Origin: Hyphomicrobiales bacterium
GTDB taxonomy: Bacteria; Pseudomonadota; Alphaproteobacteria; Rhizobiales; Beijerinckiaceae
Direction: 5' to 3'
Assembly (NCBI GenBank): GCA_027484655.1
Contig: JAIXSM010000025.1
Span: forward strand, 1 to 32,673
DNA: 32,673 nt
Shown here: one piece after another, positions 32,009 to 32,673 of the stretch
Layout of the letters: each line of letters begins with the position of its first letter
Numbering within the stretch: position 1 is the first letter of the stretch
Notes under the pieces: model-generated
The model's input: the letters and a program-made list of their open reading frames with translations, nothing else
Told to the model about the DNA's origin: nothing
The model's database searches: none
Program-made: the position numbers and the translations under genes

Positions 32009-32330
32009 ATGAGCAACGATAAATGGGCATTCTTCGAGCCCTTCGTCATTACCAAGAGCGCCCAAAGCGGTCGACGTCCTCGCGATCACCGTCTTGTCCT
32101 CGACGGCGTTTTCTGGATAGCCCGGACTGGCGTGCAATGGCGCGATCTCCCGGAGTTCTTTGGCAAGTGGTCGACGGTTTATCGGCAGTTCCGTCGGTGG
32201 ACACTCGCGGGCGTCTGGGACATCCTTCTGGAGGCGCTCAACGATACCGAAGAGGTCGGCGAGACGGTCCAGATGATCGACAGCACTGTCATCCGGGCGC
32301 ACCAATGGGTCAGGCCTGCCCGTAGCCCTC
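32009..32330 (+). pseudogene. IS5-family (IS427-like) transposase remnant, N-terminal half
   Basis: ATG 32009 starts MSNDKWAFFEPFVI and continues GRRPRDHRLVLDGVFWIART, GVQWRDLPEFFGKWSTVYRQ, FRRWTLAGVWDILLEALND and QMIDSTVIRAHQ. This is the standard first open reading frame of IS427-group IS5 elements. After the catalytic MIDST-V-RAH motif the family sequence stops at about 32320 and gives way to terminase coding sequence on the other strand. It is the complementary half to the remnant at 6713-7168, though the two need not be one element. Confidence 0.85.
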
Positions 32331-32673
32331 GAAATAGCGCCGGGTCAGGCGTCCTGACGCCGACGACACGGGTCGCAGCCTTCGAGGGGATGGCGATTAT
32401 CCGCGTTCTGAAATTGCTGACCAGTTGCGCCCAACTGGGCTCGATCTCCTCGATGGGGACGAGCCGATCAAAACGGGCCTGACGTTCAAGCTCTGCAATT
32501 TCGGCGCACGCTTTGAACAGGCGGGCGCGCTCGTGGGCGAAGCTGGTGCGGCTCTGCGCATCGGCGTTGGAGAAGCCGCGCAGATACCGGATGTAGGCCT
32601 GCATGCCAGCGATCAGCGGCAGGTTGCCGTCCAAGATCCTGGGCAGGATGTTCTGCTGGCAAAGCTGGTAGAC
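32320..32673 (-). pseudogene. Nu1-like phage terminase small subunit, partial (cut by the IS5 fragment; runs off the right edge)
   Basis: The minus strand is open from the window edge and reads YQLCQQNILPRILDGNLPLI, AGMQAYIRYLRGFSNADAQS, then FAHERARLFKACAEIAELER, RLVPIEEIEPSWAQLVSNFR and AIPSKAATRVVG. This is the Nu1/terminase-small layout: winged-helix DNA-binding end ('...LP----G---L---V-AYIRYLR'), a coiled coil with A-E-ELE-QA, the 'LVP-EEVE--WA-LV--FR-R---IP-K-A-R' stretch. The end is replaced by IS5-derived sequence. The frame continues out of the window, so the N-terminus could not be checked. It indicates further prophage sequence to the right. Confidence 0.65.

Noticed and set aside
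31919-32305. 128-residue minus-strand frame opposite the IS5 transposase start
   Set aside because: It is the antisense shadow of the IS5 open reading frame, whose plus-strand translation clearly matches the family.
1-32673. tRNA or rRNA genes and integrase attachment sites
   Set aside because: No cloverleaf-like T-arm sequences or rRNA segments were noticed on either strand, and no direct repeat flanks the integrase remnant; a covariance-model scan would be needed to be certain.

Overview
The window is high-GC DNA from an alphaproteobacterium, most likely of the order Hyphomicrobiales. The evidence is an Omp25/Omp31-type outer-membrane protein, an 'AQSIGGGGG'-repeat giant surface protein of the rhizobial kind, long GC-rich codon runs, and two copies of a CTAGAGC-bounded dispersed repeat. 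It reads as an accessory, heavily rearranged region. Intact metabolic, transport and sensory cassettes are separated by fragments of at least five insertion-sequence families (IS1380 x2, IS5-type x2-3, IS630 x2, IS481, IS3) and by scattered prophage debris. No intact transposase or integrase was found.

Layout. 1-5.36 kb: the N-terminal 1786 codons of a giant glycine-rich autotransporter/adhesin-like gene on the minus strand, still open at the left edge. 5.8-7.3 kb: remnants of IS1380, a DpdA/TGT-like gene, a two-helix membrane protein, IS5 and IS630. 7.4-9.9 kb: a stand-alone adenylate-forming ligase and an Omp31-like porin gene with a clear terminator; an array of three CATACTAGTATG-type palindromes lies upstream of the porin gene. 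10.1-10.8 kb: IS5 and IS481 remnants. 11.0-14.1 kb: an AT-richer sensory island with a NarL-type response regulator (+) facing a NarL-type membrane histidine kinase and a TRAP-type solute-binding protein (-), with no transporter genes. 14.25-16.6 kb: decayed prophage (small regulators, a DUF6362-like fragment, a terminase-small-like helix-turn-helix gene with an in-frame amber codon, and a truncated tyrosine integrase).

16.6-18.6 kb: a CIA30-family secreted protein, a DCC-family thiol oxidoreductase, and a mostly empty stretch with one strong terminator-like hairpin. 18.6-19.8 kb: the N-terminal part of a P-loop helicase-like gene cut by an IS3 remnant. 19.8-23.0 kb: a secreted TPR protein and a phnD-phnE-phnC phosphonate-type ABC transporter, followed by an IS1380 remnant that ends at a perfect 19-bp palindrome. 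23.5-26.1 kb: a small DUF6894-like protein, a periplasmic FmdE-domain protein, an outer-membrane barrel and a divergent DUF4198 protein; together these look like an envelope small-ligand or metal-handling cassette. 26.4-26.7 kb: ParE-toxin and IS630 remnants. 26.8-30.2 kb: a SWIM-SNF2 helicase. 30.5-30.9 kb: two divergent tiny ORFs around an inverted repeat. 31.0-31.9 kb: a DEDDh exonuclease. 32.0-32.7 kb: an IS5 fragment abutting a Nu1-like terminase small subunit.

Likely working units are phnDEC (uptake), the solute-binding protein plus kinase with the facing regulator (extracytoplasmic sensing), and the FmdE/barrel/DUF4198 group. All family calls come from reading translated sequence and motifs by eye; no database search was run.
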